64,000 nucleotides of DNA from Stenotrophomonas sp. HITSZ_GD (GTDB taxonomy: Bacteria; Pseudomonadota; Gammaproteobacteria; Xanthomonadales; Xanthomonadaceae). Position numbers and translations under genes: made by a program. Shown piece by piece: positions 16,962 to 27,033 of this stretch. The stretch is taken from assembly GCF_029543105.1 (NCBI RefSeq), contig NZ_JARQXB010000006.1:62001-126000 (forward strand), given 5' to 3'. The notes below the pieces were generated by a model that was not told where the DNA came from, made no database searches, and saw only the letters and a program-made list of their open reading frames with translations. Every line of letters starts with the position of its first letter. Positions within the stretch are counted from its first letter, which is position 1.

Positions 16962-18782
16962 ATGCATAGTGGTGGCCTGGAGCTGGCGCTGGTCCTGATG
17001 CTGGCGGCGATCATCGTCGTGCCGGTGTTCAAGAAGTTCGGCCTCGGCGCGGTGCTGGCCTACCTGGTGGCCGGCGTCCTGCTCGGCCCGGACGGCTTCG
17101 GCTTGGTGCAGGACGCCGACCGCATCCTCTCCGCCGCCGAGATCGGCGTGGTGATGCTGCTGTTCGTCATCGGCCTGGAGCTTTCGCCGGCGCGGCTGAA
17201 ACTGATGCGGCATTCGGTGTTCGGGGCGGGCACCGCGCAGGTGCTGCTCACGGCGGTGGCGCTCGGCGCCTTGCTGATGGCCGACCACTTCGGCTGGCGC
17301 ACCGCGCTGATCGTCGGCATCGCGCTGGCGTTGTCCTCCACCGCAGTAGGCCTGCAACTGCTGGCCGAGCACAAGGCGCTCAACAGCGACTACGGCCGCC
17401 TGGCCTTCGCCATCCTGCTGTTCCAGGACCTCATCGCCATTCCGCTGCTGGCCGCCATCCCGCTGCTGGGCGGCGTGCGCAACGATGCGCTGGAATGGCG
17501 CGACGTGGTGGTGGCGCTCGGCGCGCTGGCCATCGTGATCCTGTTCGGCCGCTTCGCGCTGCGCCACCTGTTCCGGGTGGTGGCGCGCACCAAGCTGCCC
17601 GAGGTCTTCACCGCCACCGCGCTGCTGGTGGTGCTGGGCACCGCATGGTTCATGCAGGAGGCCGGGCTGAGCCCGAGCCTGGGCGCGTTCCTGGCCGGCG
17701 TGCTGCTGGCCGATTCGGAATACCGCCACGAGCTGGAATCGCAGATCGAGCCGTTCGAGGGCTTGCTGCTGGGGCTGTTCTTCATCGCCGTGGGCATGGG
17801 CATCGACCTGGACCGCATCGTCGCCGAGCCGCTGCTGGTGGCGTCCGGCGTCGGCGCGCTGCTGGTGGTGAAGTTCGCGCTGCTGTTCCTGGTGGGCCGG
17901 GTGGCGCGGCTGCCGCTGCGCAGCTGCCTGATGCTGGGCACGGTGCTATGGCTGGGGGGTGAGTTCGCCTTCGTGGTGTTCAACGAGGCGCACCGCGTCG
18001 GGCTGCTCAGCGCGGCCAACCACGACCGCCTCGTCGCCATCGTCGGCTTGTCGATGGCGCTCACGCCCTTGCTGCTGCTGGGCATGCAGCGCCTGCTCGG
18101 CCGGCCGCAGCGCACGGAGCGCGAGGACAAGGACTTCGACAAGATCGACCCGCAATCCCCGCAGGTGCTGGTGGCGGGCATGGGGCGCTTCGGCCAGATC
18201 GTCGCGCGCCTGCTCACCGCCCAGCGCATTCCCTACGTGGCGCTGGAGCACAACCCCGAGACGGTGGAAGACCTGCGCCGCTTCGGCAGCCAGCTCTACT
18301 ACGGCGACCCGACGCGGCCAGAGCTGCTGCGGGCCGCCGGCGCGGACCGCATCAAGGTGTTCGTGATCGCGATGGACGAACCGGAGACCAACATCAAGGC
18401 GGTGCGCCTGATCCGCCGCCTCTACCCGCAAGCGAAGGTGCTGGCGCGCGCGCGCAATCGCCAGCACGCCTGGAAGCTGATGGACCTGGGCGCCGAGCCC
18501 TTCCGCGAGGTGCTCGGTTCCAGCCTGGAGTTGAGCGAGCGCATGCTGGTGGAGCTGGGCAGCGACGCGGCCAGCGCCGGGCACGCGGTGTCGCGTTTCC
18601 GCCAGCACGATGAAGACCTGCTCAAGCGCCAGTACCTGGTGTACGACGACGAGGCGGCGGTGATCCAGACCTCGCGCGAGGCGCGCGCGGACCTGATGCG
18701 GTTGTTCGAGGCCGACATCGAGAGCCCGCCGGACGAGGCACAGGCCGCGGCCAAGCGCGGCGGAGGCGGCACGGCACATTGA
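16962..18782 (+). CDS. Kef-type cation:proton antiporter with TrkA-N domain
   Basis: This 606-residue inner-membrane antiporter has about 12-13 transmembrane segments over residues 1-380 (family hallmarks GLGAVLAYLVAGVLLGP, FVIGLELSP, LLFQDLIAIPLL). These are followed by a cytoplasmic RCK/TrkA-N domain from about 403 with the NAD-binding GMGRFGQIVARLL motif. Architecture and length match KefB/KefC K+ efflux systems, which are gated by glutathione adducts in enterics; no ancillary kefF/kefG gene is adjacent. The ATG at 16962 is preceded by GGAG seven bases upstream, and CATAAT about 30 bases upstream may be a -10 element. Confidence 0.87.
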   Translation: MHSGGLELALVLMLAAIIVVPVFKKFGLGAVLAYLVAGVLLGPDGFGLVQDADRILSAAEIGVVMLLFVIGLELSPARLKLMRHSVFGAGTAQVLLTAVALGALLMADHFGWRTALIVGIALALSSTAVGLQLLAEHKALNSDYGRLAFAILLFQDLIAIPLLAAIPLLGGVRNDALEWRDVVVALGALAIVILFGRFALRHLFRVVARTKLPEVFTATALLVVLGTAWFMQEAGLSPSLGAFLAGVLLADSEYRHELESQIEPFEGLLLGLFFIAVGMGIDLDRIVAEPLLVASGVGALLVVKFALLFLVGRVARLPLRSCLMLGTVLWLGGEFAFVVFNEAHRVGLLSAANHDRLVAIVGLSMALTPLLLLGMQRLLGRPQRTEREDKDFDKIDPQSPQVLVAGMGRFGQIVARLLTAQRIPYVALEHNPETVEDLRRFGSQLYYGDPTRPELLRAAGADRIKVFVIAMDEPETNIKAVRLIRRLYPQAKVLARARNRQHAWKLMDLGAEPFREVLGSSLELSERMLVELGSDAASAGHAVSRFRQHDEDLLKRQYLVYDDEAAVIQTSREARADLMRLFEADIESPPDEAQAAAKRGGGGTAH

Positions 18783-18835
18783 AAGCGGGCCGCCGCATGC
18801 CCGATGATCGGCGTCCACGTCATCGGGGGAGGCGT

Positions 18836-19231
18836 ATGAAAGCGGCAAGGAGCCTGGCCTGGGCGCTCTGCCTGCCGGCGCTGTTGGGCTGCACGGCGCG
18901 TTCGCCGCTGCAGGGGCAGTGGACGGTGGACCTGCAAGGCACGGTGGAGCAGGCGCGCCGCGACGGCATCACCGCGCAGGCGGTGCCGCAGATCCGCGCG
19001 GTGTATGCCGGCGGGCGCATCGAGATCACCGCCGACGCGCTGGTGATGCGCGTGGACGGGATGCCCGAAGCGATCTCGCGCCACTACCGCATCGTCGATA
19101 CGCAGGGCGATTGCTACCACATGGAGATCAACGGCGCGCCGGGCCTGCACCGCTATTGCCTGCGCGGCGAGCGCCTGCTGGTGCACGATCCGTCCACGCC
19201 GCTGACGGTGGTGTTCCGGCGCGCGCCGTGA
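18836..19231 (+). CDS. Small lipoprotein of unknown function
   Basis: This 131-residue protein has a signal peptide and lipobox ALLGC near residue 18. GGGGGAGG precedes the ATG at 18836 and decides against the earlier in-frame start. The mature part (SPLQGQWTVDLQGTVEQ, then DALVMRVDGMPEAIS and YRIVDTQGDCYHMEI) looks like a small beta-rich domain of the lipocalin-like or DUF type. I do not recognise the family. It lies 53 bases after the antiporter and converges with zwf. Confidence 0.68.
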   Translation: MKAARSLAWALCLPALLGCTARSPLQGQWTVDLQGTVEQARRDGITAQAVPQIRAVYAGGRIEITADALVMRVDGMPEAISRHYRIVDTQGDCYHMEINGAPGLHRYCLRGERLLVHDPSTPLTVVFRRAP

Positions 19232-19237
19232 CGCGGC

Positions 19238-20938
19238 TCAGCGCCGCGGCGTGCGCGCCTTCGCCGGCTTGGCGGCCTTCGTCGCCCGCGCCGCCTTGCT
19301 GACACGCGGCGTCTTGGTCTTGGCTGCCTTGGCGGCCTTCGCCGGCTTGCGCGATTTGGCTGGCGCCCGCTTCGCCGCCGGGCGATCTTCCACCGCGCGC
19401 CGCGGCGGCGGCCGGCGGCCGGCGGTGAGCGCGCGCCACGCATGCCCGCCGTTGAGCGCGAGCAGCGCGTCGGCCGCGGCCGGGCCGGCACTGCCGGCCG
19501 GGTAGTTCGGGAAATCGTTCGGCGGCTCCTTCCACGCATCCAGGATCGGCTGCACGATGCGCCAGGCGCCTTCCACCATCGCCGCGTCCTGGAACAGCCC
19601 GGACTCACCATTCATGCAGTCGCGCAGCAACTGCTCGTAGCCGACCGTGTATTCCTTGGGGAACCAGTCGCGGTAGCGGAAATCCATCCGCACCGGCGCC
19701 AGCGCCACGTGCGGGCCGGGGCGCTTGACGTCGAACTGCAGCGAGATGCCCTCGTCCGGCTGGATGTGCAACACCAGCCAGTCCGGGCCATAGCCGCCCA
19801 CCTCGGTGCTGCGGAACGGCGCCAGCGGCGCCGGCTTGAAGCGGATCGCGATCTCGGTGGTGCGCTCGCGCAACCGCTTGCCGGTGCGCAGGTAGAACGG
19901 CACGCCGGCCCAGCGCCAGGTATCGACCTGCAGCTTCATCGCCACGTAGGTCTCGGTGTTGGAATCCTCCGGCACGGTGTCCTCCTCCCGGTAGCCCGGC
20001 ACGGCGACACGGTTGATGGCGCCGGAGGCATATTGGCCGCGCACCACGTCCTCGGGCTTGAGCGGACGCACCGCTTCGATCACCTCGGCGCGCCGCCGGT
20101 GCATCGCCTCGGTGGTGAAGGCCGACGGCGGCTCCATCGCGATCATCGCCAGCAGCTGGAACAGGTGGTTGGGCACCATGTCGCGCAGGCAGCCGGTGGG
20201 GTCGTAGAAGCGCCCGCGCCCTTCCACGCCGATGGTTTCCGAGGCGGTGATCTGCACGTGGTCGATGCGGTCGCGGTTCCACACCGGCTCGAACAGGCCG
20301 TTGGCGAAACGGAACGCCAGGATGTTCTGCACCGTCTCCTTGCCCAGGAAATGGTCGATGCGGAACACCTGGTCCTCTTCCAGCACCCGCGCCACGATCT
20401 CGTTGAGCCGCCGCGCGCTCGGCACGTCATGGCCGAAGGGCTTCTCCACGATCACCCGCTTCCAGCCATTGCCCTCCTTCTGCTTCACCAACCCGGCCGC
20501 GCCCAGGTTGAGCAGCGCCGGCTCGAAGAAGCGCGCGGCGGTGGCCAGGTAGAACAGCACATTGCCTTCCGTGCCGTAGCGCGCGTGCAGTTTTTCCAGC
20601 AGCGTGTCCAGCTTGTGGTAGGCGTCCAGGTCGGTGAAATCGCCACGCAGGTAATGCATGCGCTCGCGCAGCCAGTCCCAGGCATGGGTGTCGAAACCAT
20701 CGGCGGCAAACTCGGCGTCGCGCGCGCTGAGCAGTTCGCGCATCTGCCGGCCGATGTTGCTGCGCCAGGCGCGCTCGCTGATGTCGCCGTGGTCCACGCC
20801 GACGATGGCGAAGTGTTCGCCCAGCGCGCCGGCGCGGCGCAGGTTGTACAGCGCGGGCATCACCAGGCGGCGGGTGAGATCGCCGCGGGCGCCGAACACG
20901 ACGATGATGCAGGGCGGCACGGCCGGGTTGGCGGTCAT
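19238..20938 (-). CDS. zwf: Glucose-6-phosphate 1-dehydrogenase with a basic C-terminal tail
   Basis: This enzyme oxidises glucose 6-phosphate to 6-phosphogluconolactone with NAD(P)+, entering the pentose-phosphate and Entner-Doudoroff routes. The nucleotide motif is GARGDLTRR at residue 15, the substrate/catalytic motif DHFLGKE is near 210, and the EKPFGHD segment is present. The length is 566, about 65 more than usual. The last 60 residues are Ala/Pro/Lys/Arg-rich (about 23 basic residues, PAKAAKAAK-type repeats), resembling histone H1-like tails. The start overlaps the stop of the GH15 gene (ATGA), so the two are coupled. The tail is encoded in normal high-GC sequence without a frameshift. 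Confidence 0.9.
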   Translation of the reverse strand: MTANPAVPPCIIVVFGARGDLTRRLVMPALYNLRRAGALGEHFAIVGVDHGDISERAWRSNIGRQMRELLSARDAEFAADGFDTHAWDWLRERMHYLRGDFTDLDAYHKLDTLLEKLHARYGTEGNVLFYLATAARFFEPALLNLGAAGLVKQKEGNGWKRVIVEKPFGHDVPSARRLNEIVARVLEEDQVFRIDHFLGKETVQNILAFRFANGLFEPVWNRDRIDHVQITASETIGVEGRGRFYDPTGCLRDMVPNHLFQLLAMIAMEPPSAFTTEAMHRRRAEVIEAVRPLKPEDVVRGQYASGAINRVAVPGYREEDTVPEDSNTETYVAMKLQVDTWRWAGVPFYLRTGKRLRERTTEIAIRFKPAPLAPFRSTEVGGYGPDWLVLHIQPDEGISLQFDVKRPGPHVALAPVRMDFRYRDWFPKEYTVGYEQLLRDCMNGESGLFQDAAMVEGAWRIVQPILDAWKEPPNDFPNYPAGSAGPAAADALLALNGGHAWRALTAGRRPPPRRAVEDRPAAKRAPAKSRKPAKAAKAAKTKTPRVSKAARATKAAKPAKARTPRR

Positions 20939-22731
20939 GGGTGGCGTTCCTTTTCTCCGGAAAGACCATGCAGGCGCAGCGCACTGTTGACCAGGGCCAC
21001 GTGCGAATACCCCTGCGGGAAATTGCCGAGCATGCGTTCGCTGCGCGGATCGTACTCCTCGGCCAGCAGGCCGACATCGTTGCACAGGCCCAGCAGGCGT
21101 TCGAACAGGGCGTGCGCCTCGTCGTGGCGGCCGAGGAGCGTGTAGTTGTCGACCAGCCAGAAGCTGCAGGCGATGAAGACCCCCTCGCCCGCCGGCAGGC
21201 CATCGGCCTCGTCGTCGGCGTGGTAGCGGCGGACGAGGCCGTCGATGGTCAGGCGCTGGGCGATCGCCTCGGCGGTGGCGGCCACGCGCGGGTCGTCCGG
21301 CGGCAGGAAGCCGACCAGTGGGATGAGCAGGCAGGCCGCGTCCAGGCGTTCGGAATCGTAGCTCTGCACGAAGTGGCCGTCGGCATGCACGCCGCGTTCG
21401 AGCACTTCGGCATGGATGCGGTCGGCCAGCGCGCGCCAACGGGCGCGCTGTTCGTCGGTGGAGTCACCGAAGCCGTCGCGCGCGCCGCAATCGAAGGCCA
21501 GCCAGGCCATCACCTTGGAATGCACGAAGTGGCGCCGCTCGTCGCGGATTTCCCAGATGCCTTCGTCCGGCTCCCGCCAGCGCTGTTCCAGCTGCTCCAG
21601 GTAGGCGCGCATCATCCCGGTGCCCCACTTCGGCGGCGGCACGCCCTTCTCGTGCGCGTAGTGGAAGGCGCCGATCAGCTCGCCATACACATCGAGCTGG
21701 AACTGGCCGGCGGCGGCATTGCCGATGCGCACCGGCTGCGAGCCTTCGTAGCCCGCCAGCCACGGCACCGACCATTCCAGCAACCGCCGCTCGCCCCACA
21801 CGCTGTACAGCGCCTGCAGCTGTTCCGGCGAGCCGGCGACCGTGCGGCGCAGCCAGTCGCGGAAGGCCTCGGCCTCTTCGTGGTAGCCGGCGGTGATCAG
21901 CGCCACCAGCGTGAATACCGAATCGCGCAGCCAGCAGTAGCGATAGTCCCAATTACGCGTGCCGCCCAGTTGCTCGGGCAGCGAAGCGGTGGGCGCGGCG
22001 ACGATCGCGCCGGTGGGCAGGTAGCTCAACCCCTTCAGCACCACCAGCGAGCGCCTCACCTGGGGTTCGTACTGGCCGGCCGCGTGGCAGCGGTCGGACC
22101 ACTGGTGCCAGAACGCCTCGGTATCGCGCAGCGCCTCCAGCGGGTCCAGCGGCGGCGGCAGCGCCTGGTGCGACAAGCCATGCCCGAGCACGAACCAGGT
22201 ATGGCCGCCCTCGCGCAGGGTGAACTCGACCTCGGTGGCGAAGTCGTGCCCGACCAGCTGCATCGGCGTGCGAAGCGTCACGCAGTCCGGGCCGCACACC
22301 GCCTGGATGCCGTCCTCGATCTGCGTGACCCACGGCACCGAGTGGCCATAGTCGAAGCGCAGCAGCACGCGCATCTGCAGGTCCACGTGGCCGCGCGTGC
22401 AGCGCACGATCCGCACCAGGTGGGTATGCACTTCCTCGTCGTGGCTGGTGACCATGAAATCGATCAGCTGCACGCTGCCGGTATCGGTCTCGAACGTGGT
22501 TTCCAGCACCAGGCTGCCGTCGCGGTACTGGCGGTGGCTGCGGTAAGGCCCCTTGGGCGCGAGCTTCCAGCAGCCGTTCTCCTCGTGGCCCAGGAGGCAG
22601 GCGAAGACGGCGGCGGAATCAAAACGCGGCAGGCACAACCAGTCGATGGTGCCGTCGCGGTCCACCAGCGCCGCGCTGCGGCAGTTGCCGAGCATGGCGT
22701 GGTCTTCGATGCGTGCTGCCGTCCCGGTCAT
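20935..22731 (-). CDS. GH15 family glycoside hydrolase (glucoamylase/trehalase type)
   Basis: This 598-residue protein begins with the N-terminal beta domain of GH15 proteins (RSAALVDRDGTIDWLCLPRFDS). The alpha/alpha barrel has NWDYRYCWLRDS and GIWEIRDERRHFVHSKVMAW, whose Glu is the expected acid. There is no signal peptide, so it is cytoplasmic. Members split alpha-glucans or trehalose; the substrate cannot be chosen from sequence. Overlap with zwf suggests that released glucose feeds G6PD after phosphorylation. An inverted repeat lies upstream. Confidence 0.85.
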   Translation of the reverse strand: MTGTAARIEDHAMLGNCRSAALVDRDGTIDWLCLPRFDSAAVFACLLGHEENGCWKLAPKGPYRSHRQYRDGSLVLETTFETDTGSVQLIDFMVTSHDEEVHTHLVRIVRCTRGHVDLQMRVLLRFDYGHSVPWVTQIEDGIQAVCGPDCVTLRTPMQLVGHDFATEVEFTLREGGHTWFVLGHGLSHQALPPPLDPLEALRDTEAFWHQWSDRCHAAGQYEPQVRRSLVVLKGLSYLPTGAIVAAPTASLPEQLGGTRNWDYRYCWLRDSVFTLVALITAGYHEEAEAFRDWLRRTVAGSPEQLQALYSVWGERRLLEWSVPWLAGYEGSQPVRIGNAAAGQFQLDVYGELIGAFHYAHEKGVPPPKWGTGMMRAYLEQLEQRWREPDEGIWEIRDERRHFVHSKVMAWLAFDCGARDGFGDSTDEQRARWRALADRIHAEVLERGVHADGHFVQSYDSERLDAACLLIPLVGFLPPDDPRVAATAEAIAQRLTIDGLVRRYHADDEADGLPAGEGVFIACSFWLVDNYTLLGRHDEAHALFERLLGLCNDVGLLAEEYDPRSERMLGNFPQGYSHVALVNSALRLHGLSGEKERHP

Positions 22732-22760
22732 GCGGGCTCCGTCGGCCGGAAAGCCGCAGT

Positions 22761-22779
22761 CTCACACGGCAAATGTGAG
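22761..22779. promoter_or_regulatory. Inverted repeat upstream of the GH15-zwf operon
   Basis: CTCACA-N7-TGTGAG, 30 to 48 bases before the GH15 start codon. The arms are the reverse arrangement of a CRP half-site pair, so it is not a standard CRP/Clp site. It is a possible operator for a local regulator. Confidence 0.3.
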
Positions 22780-22901
22780 CATCTTATGTAACGGCGGAGG
22801 GCGGCATGGGAAGCTGCGTTGCGGACAAGGCGTTGCCGACGGCGGGCCGGCCGCCCGCCTGGCCGGCGTACGCGGCGGCGGGCGCCTGGACGTGGCGCGC
22901 C

Positions 22902-23240
22902 CTAGCCGCCCGCCAGGCTCCGCAACAGCGGCCCGACCTTGCGCTCCAGTTCGGCCACCAGCGCCGGCGCCATGTAGTCGTAGTCGTCGGGAATATCCAG
23001 GCACACCACGCGCACGCCCCGCAGCTGGCGCGCGAACCGTTACTTCAACCGGCGCAGGTGGCGGCGTTCCATCACGCAGACGAGGTCGCAGCCTGCCAGT
23101 TGGTCGGCCGACAACACCACGTCGGCGTCGTCGGCCAGCCCGGCCGAATCGGCCGCCACGCCGGGCCACTGCGCGAACACCTGCTCGGCGGTGGGGCTGC
23201 GCAGGCGGTTGCGGCTGCACAGGAACAGGACGCGGACCAG
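22902..23240 (-). pseudogene. Broken low-molecular-weight protein-tyrosine-phosphatase-like gene (COG4551 type)
   Basis: The 112-residue frame RVLFLCSRNRLRSPTAEQVF ... CLDIPDDYDYM ... ERKVGPLLRSLAGG matches the COG4551 predicted phosphatase family along its whole length. The P-loop CSRNRLRS starts at residue 8. The frame has an in-frame TAA at 23040-23042 (codon 67, in RRLK*RFARQL) and no ATG, GTG or TTG before the first strand. It lies directly behind the ankyrin gene in the same frame. The most likely explanation is a recent nonsense mutation plus loss of the start; a sequencing error at either site is possible. Confidence 0.75.
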
Positions 23241-23246
23241 ACGGGC

Positions 23247-26200
23247 TTACCGGTTCTCGCGCAGGAAGCGCGCCATCGACGACACGCCCGGCACCGCCGG
23301 CTCGAACTGGCCGGCCACATCGACGAAGCCGCGCATGATGGCGATCTCGCGCGGCGTGCGGTTCAGGCCATCGCGGCGGTCCGGGTCGGCGCCGGCGCGC
23401 AGCAGGCGCTGGACCAGTGCGGGCAGGCCATGCAGCGCGGCCAGGTGCAGCGGGCCGAAGCCGCGCGGGTCCTGCACCTCCAGCGACACGCCCTCGTCGA
23501 GCAGCCGCTCCACACCGGCCAGCACCACCTGCTCGTCGCAGCGCGTGCCCGGCTCGGCGCGCGCGCCGAGCAGCAGCAGCAGCGGGCTGACCTTGCCGGC
23601 AGCGACCTTCTCCGGATCGGCGCCGGCCAGCAGCAGCGTGTCCAGCAGGGCGAGCAGGCGCGAGCGGTCGCGCGCGGTGAAGCCGTACAGCGCGGCGCAG
23701 TGCAGCGGCGCGAGGTCCTGCGCGTCGCCGGCATGCACATCGGCACCGGCGGCGAGCAGGCGCGCGGTGATGTCCGGCAAACCCAGCGCGGCGGCCAGCA
23801 TCAGCACGGTCACGCCGCCCGGCAGGCGATGTTCGATCTGCGCGCCGGCATCGAGCAGGGCCACGACGATATCGGTCTGGCGCATGCTCACCGCCGCCGA
23901 CAGCGGGGTGGCGCCACTGCTGGCGGCGTGCTGCGGATCGGCCCCGCGCGCCAGGCACAGGTCGACCACGGCGGCATGGCCGCTGCCGGCCGCGCGCAGC
24001 AGGGCGGTACAGCCCTGCGCATCAACCGCGTCCACCGGCAGGCCGAGTTCGATCAGGCGGCGCACCGCGTCGGCATCGCCGCGCGTGGCGGCAGCCGGCA
24101 CGTCGGCCGGGCGCAGCGGGCGGCGCGGCAGCGGCCACACGCGCCAGTCGAGCCAGTCGGCAAGGTCGCGGCGGCCGATCGACAGCGCCACGCCCAGCGG
24201 TGTCTGCCCGTCGGCGGCGCGCGCATCCGGCGAGGCACCCTGCATCACCAGCAGCTTCAGCGAGGCCTCGCGGCCCAGCGCGGTGGCCAGGTGCAGTGCG
24301 GTCATGCCGTGGCTGTCGCGGGCTTCGCGATCCACGCCGCGCTCGAGCAGTGCCTGCTGCAGGCGCAGCCAGCCCAGTCGCACGGCCAGCGACAGCGGGG
24401 GATCGCCGCCCTGGGCGCCGGCATGCGCGAAGGGATCGGCACCGCGTTCGAGCAGCTCCAGCGCGACCTGTTCCAGCCCACGCGAACCGCTGTCGTGTTG
24501 CACGCACGCCGCCAGGAAGCGGCTCAGGCCGCCCGCGCCGGAGGGCGACACGCCGTGGCGCAGCAGCACCTGCAGCGTGGGCACCGCATCCACGCCGCGC
24601 GAGAGCAGCGCGAACACCGGCACGTCGCCGCAGGCATCGCGCACTTCGGGGTCGGCGCCGTGCCGCAGCAGCCAGTCCACCGCGTCCGGGTTCAGCGCCA
24701 GGTGCGGGTCGTGCAGCAGTTCGCCCAGCTCCTGCGGCGCGCACAGGCGTGCCAGCGCGGCGAGGCCTTCGCCCCGGCCGAGCTGCAGGCTTTCGCGCAG
24801 CAGCACCAGCGGCGGGCGATCAAGCACCGGCGGCGGCGTGCCGGGCTCGGCGTCCGCGCGGGTATCGGTGACGGCCGACGGCAGGGGATATTCCGGATCC
24901 AGCAGCGCGACGATGCTCCAGCGCCCCGCTTCGGCGGCCAGGTCCACGGCGCGGCGGCCGGCATGGTCGGCCTGGTCGGCCGGCAAGCCGAGGTCGAGCA
25001 GGCGCTGGATCAGTGCCGGCGAGGCCTGTTCGGCGGCGGCCGCCAGGATCACCGCGTTGCGGCCATCGCTGTCCACGGCGGTGAAATCGGCCTTGCGGGT
25101 GAGCAGTTGTTCCAGCACCGCCGCGCGGCCTTGGCGCGCGGCCTCCAGGAACGGGGTGCGGCCGAGCAAGTCGCGCGCATCGAGGTTGGCGCCGGCACCG
25201 AGCAGCACCTCGACGATCTCGGCATGGCCGGCCAGGGCCGCCTCGTGCAGGGCGCTGCGGCGCTGGCGGTCGCGGGCGTCGATGCGCGCCTTGTGCTTGA
25301 GCAGCAGCTGCACGCCGGCCGGGTCGTCTTCTTCCGTGCCGGCGGCGGCGAGCAGCACCGGGCTGCCGTCGGCCGGCTCGGGCTTGGCGCCGCGTTCCAG
25401 CAGGAAGCGCGCCAGGCGCCAGTTGCCGGCCTGGCAGGCAGCGGCGAGCGGCGAATGGCCTTCGTGGTTGAGCGCGTCGATCTCGGCGGCGGCATCGCGC
25501 AGCAGCGCGGCCACGCCGGGGTCCGAACTGCGCACGGCGTGATGCAGCGGCGTATTGCCTTCGCCGTCGGTGACGCGCGGGTCGGCGCCGTTGGCGAGCA
25601 GGGTCATCACCGCGTCGGGGCGGCCGTGCCAGCTGTCGCGCGTGGCCGCCAGCAGCGGGGTCATGCCGCGATACGGCTGGTTGATGTCGACCCGGCGCAC
25701 GATCAGCTCGCGCAGCAGGCGAAGGTCCGGCAGGACAGCCGCCAGCACGGCCAGGCTGCGCTGGTCGCGCCAGGATTCCTCCGGCAGGGCGTGCGGATCG
25801 GCCCCGGCTTCGAGCAGCTGCAGCGCGCGGTCGACACGGCCACCGCGCGCGGCGTCGTACAGCGCCGGCACCCATTCGTGGCGCGGCAAGGTTTCCAACG
25901 GTGCCGATTCGGCCGCCACGGCGAGCAGTTCGCGCGCCTGCGGGCCCGCCACCGGCACGGCAGCCGCACCGGCCAGCGGCATGCGTTGCAGCAGGAGATG
26001 CAGGAGCGGAGCCAGGATGGCCGCGGCGATCGCCACGCCCCAGCGCGCACCGCCTTCCAGCAGCCCCGGCCAGGCCAGCACCAGCCCGGCGCCGCAGACC
26101 AGCAGGACCGCCGCGGCCACCACCAGGCCTTGCCAGGCATGCAGTTCGCGCCCGCCCAGGTGCTGCCAGCCGGTGCGCAGGTCGCCGCCCGCGCGTTCGA

Positions 26201-26573
26201 GTTCGTGCCACAACGGCCAGGTGCGCCACACCCCGAGCAGCGCGGCGGCCACCGCCACGCTCAGCGAGAGCGCGGCCGGCAGGCTGCCGCTGTCGCGCAG
26301 GGCGGCCAAGGGCCAGGCCACCAGCAAGGCGAGCAGTGCGCCGCCGGCGGCCCACAGGCCCAGCAGCGGCACGACGGCGTGCAGGGCGTCCTTGGGGTGG
26401 CCCGGCAAGGCGCGCGTATGGCGCGCCCACGACACGCCCAGGGCGAAGGCCGGCTGCGCCAGGCACACCGCCACGGCCGCGATCCCGCCGCCCACGCCGG
26501 CCAGCAGGCTCAGCAGCACGCCGGCCGCGAAGGCGGCAGGCAGCAGGCGTGCGCGCGGCAAGCCTTCAGCCAT
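23247..26573 (-). CDS. Large membrane-anchored ankyrin-repeat protein
   Basis: This 1108-residue protein has four or so hydrophobic segments in the first 200 residues ([20 protein letters not shown], then three more clusters) anchoring it in the inner membrane. The remaining 900 residues are ankyrin repeats, more than twenty by eye, with typical units such as [20 protein letters not shown] and [20 protein letters not shown]. They should form a long protein-binding solenoid. The start [10 protein letters not shown] at 26573 overlaps the end of the YcgL gene by eight bases. The cell side of the repeats and the partner are unknown. It is probably a scaffold or assembly protein. Confidence 0.82.
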   Translation of the reverse strand: MAEGLPRARLLPAAFAAGVLLSLLAGVGGGIAAVAVCLAQPAFALGVSWARHTRALPGHPKDALHAVVPLLGLWAAGGALLALLVAWPLAALRDSGSLPAALSLSVAVAAALLGVWRTWPLWHELERAGGDLRTGWQHLGGRELHAWQGLVVAAAVLLVCGAGLVLAWPGLLEGGARWGVAIAAAILAPLLHLLLQRMPLAGAAAVPVAGPQARELLAVAAESAPLETLPRHEWVPALYDAARGGRVDRALQLLEAGADPHALPEESWRDQRSLAVLAAVLPDLRLLRELIVRRVDINQPYRGMTPLLAATRDSWHGRPDAVMTLLANGADPRVTDGEGNTPLHHAVRSSDPGVAALLRDAAAEIDALNHEGHSPLAAACQAGNWRLARFLLERGAKPEPADGSPVLLAAAGTEEDDPAGVQLLLKHKARIDARDRQRRSALHEAALAGHAEIVEVLLGAGANLDARDLLGRTPFLEAARQGRAAVLEQLLTRKADFTAVDSDGRNAVILAAAAEQASPALIQRLLDLGLPADQADHAGRRAVDLAAEAGRWSIVALLDPEYPLPSAVTDTRADAEPGTPPPVLDRPPLVLLRESLQLGRGEGLAALARLCAPQELGELLHDPHLALNPDAVDWLLRHGADPEVRDACGDVPVFALLSRGVDAVPTLQVLLRHGVSPSGAGGLSRFLAACVQHDSGSRGLEQVALELLERGADPFAHAGAQGGDPPLSLAVRLGWLRLQQALLERGVDREARDSHGMTALHLATALGREASLKLLVMQGASPDARAADGQTPLGVALSIGRRDLADWLDWRVWPLPRRPLRPADVPAAATRGDADAVRRLIELGLPVDAVDAQGCTALLRAAGSGHAAVVDLCLARGADPQHAASSGATPLSAAVSMRQTDIVVALLDAGAQIEHRLPGGVTVLMLAAALGLPDITARLLAAGADVHAGDAQDLAPLHCAALYGFTARDRSRLLALLDTLLLAGADPEKVAAGKVSPLLLLLGARAEPGTRCDEQVVLAGVERLLDEGVSLEVQDPRGFGPLHLAALHGLPALVQRLLRAGADPDRRDGLNRTPREIAIMRGFVDVAGQFEPAVPGVSSMARFLRENR

Positions 26574-26823
26574 CGGTACGCCCCGCGCCCGCCAGCGTCG
26601 CCGGCATCTGCAGGTAGAAGCCGCGCCCGCCCAGCGCCTCGCGCACCTGCGCCACGTCGGCCTGGGCCAGCTTGCGCTGGGCATCCAGCGACACTTCGAT
26701 GACGAAGCTCAACGCGCCCAATTGGGCGAGCAGCGCGGCAGGCAACGCGTCGAAGGCGTCGCGCACGGCGAGGTAGACATAGGTGTCCTGCTTGCGTTGG
26801 CTCTTGTAGACGTAGGCTTGCAT
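26566..26823 (-). CDS. YcgL domain protein
   Basis: This 85-residue protein opens [19 protein letters not shown], the YcgL family start, followed by the hydrophobic strand SFVIEVSL and a C-terminal [12 protein letters not shown]. It is a small cytoplasmic alpha/beta protein of unknown role, common in gammaproteobacteria. The ATG at 26823 gives the normal family length. It overlaps the ankyrin gene by eight bases. Confidence 0.85.
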   Translation of the reverse strand: MQAYVYKSQRKQDTYVYLAVRDAFDALPAALLAQLGALSFVIEVSLDAQRKLAQADVAQVREALGGRGFYLQMPATLAGAGRTDG

Positions 26824-26956
26824 GCGCGCGGGCCACGCCCAGCGAAGAGAAAAACCAGCGGGAATTGTGTCGGAAATACGGCACTGGCGAAAGGTTCGCC
26901 AGCATGCTCGGCATTTCGTGCCGTTCATTATCCGGGCGCGGGCGAACGGCGCGGTG

Positions 26957-27013
26957 AAAACAACAAGGCCCGCCGGTCCCGCTACCGGCGCGGCCGGGGC
27001 GGGTCGGCGGGCC
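26957..27013 (-). terminator. Terminator at the end of the pigment operon
   Basis: On the minus strand GGCCCGCCG ... CGGCGGGCC (nine-base perfect stem with internal structure) is followed by TTGTTGTTTTC. It is placed 21 bases beyond the stop of the last gene at 27034. Confidence 0.6.
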
Positions 27014-27033
27014 CTGGTCAGGCGCGCGTGGGC

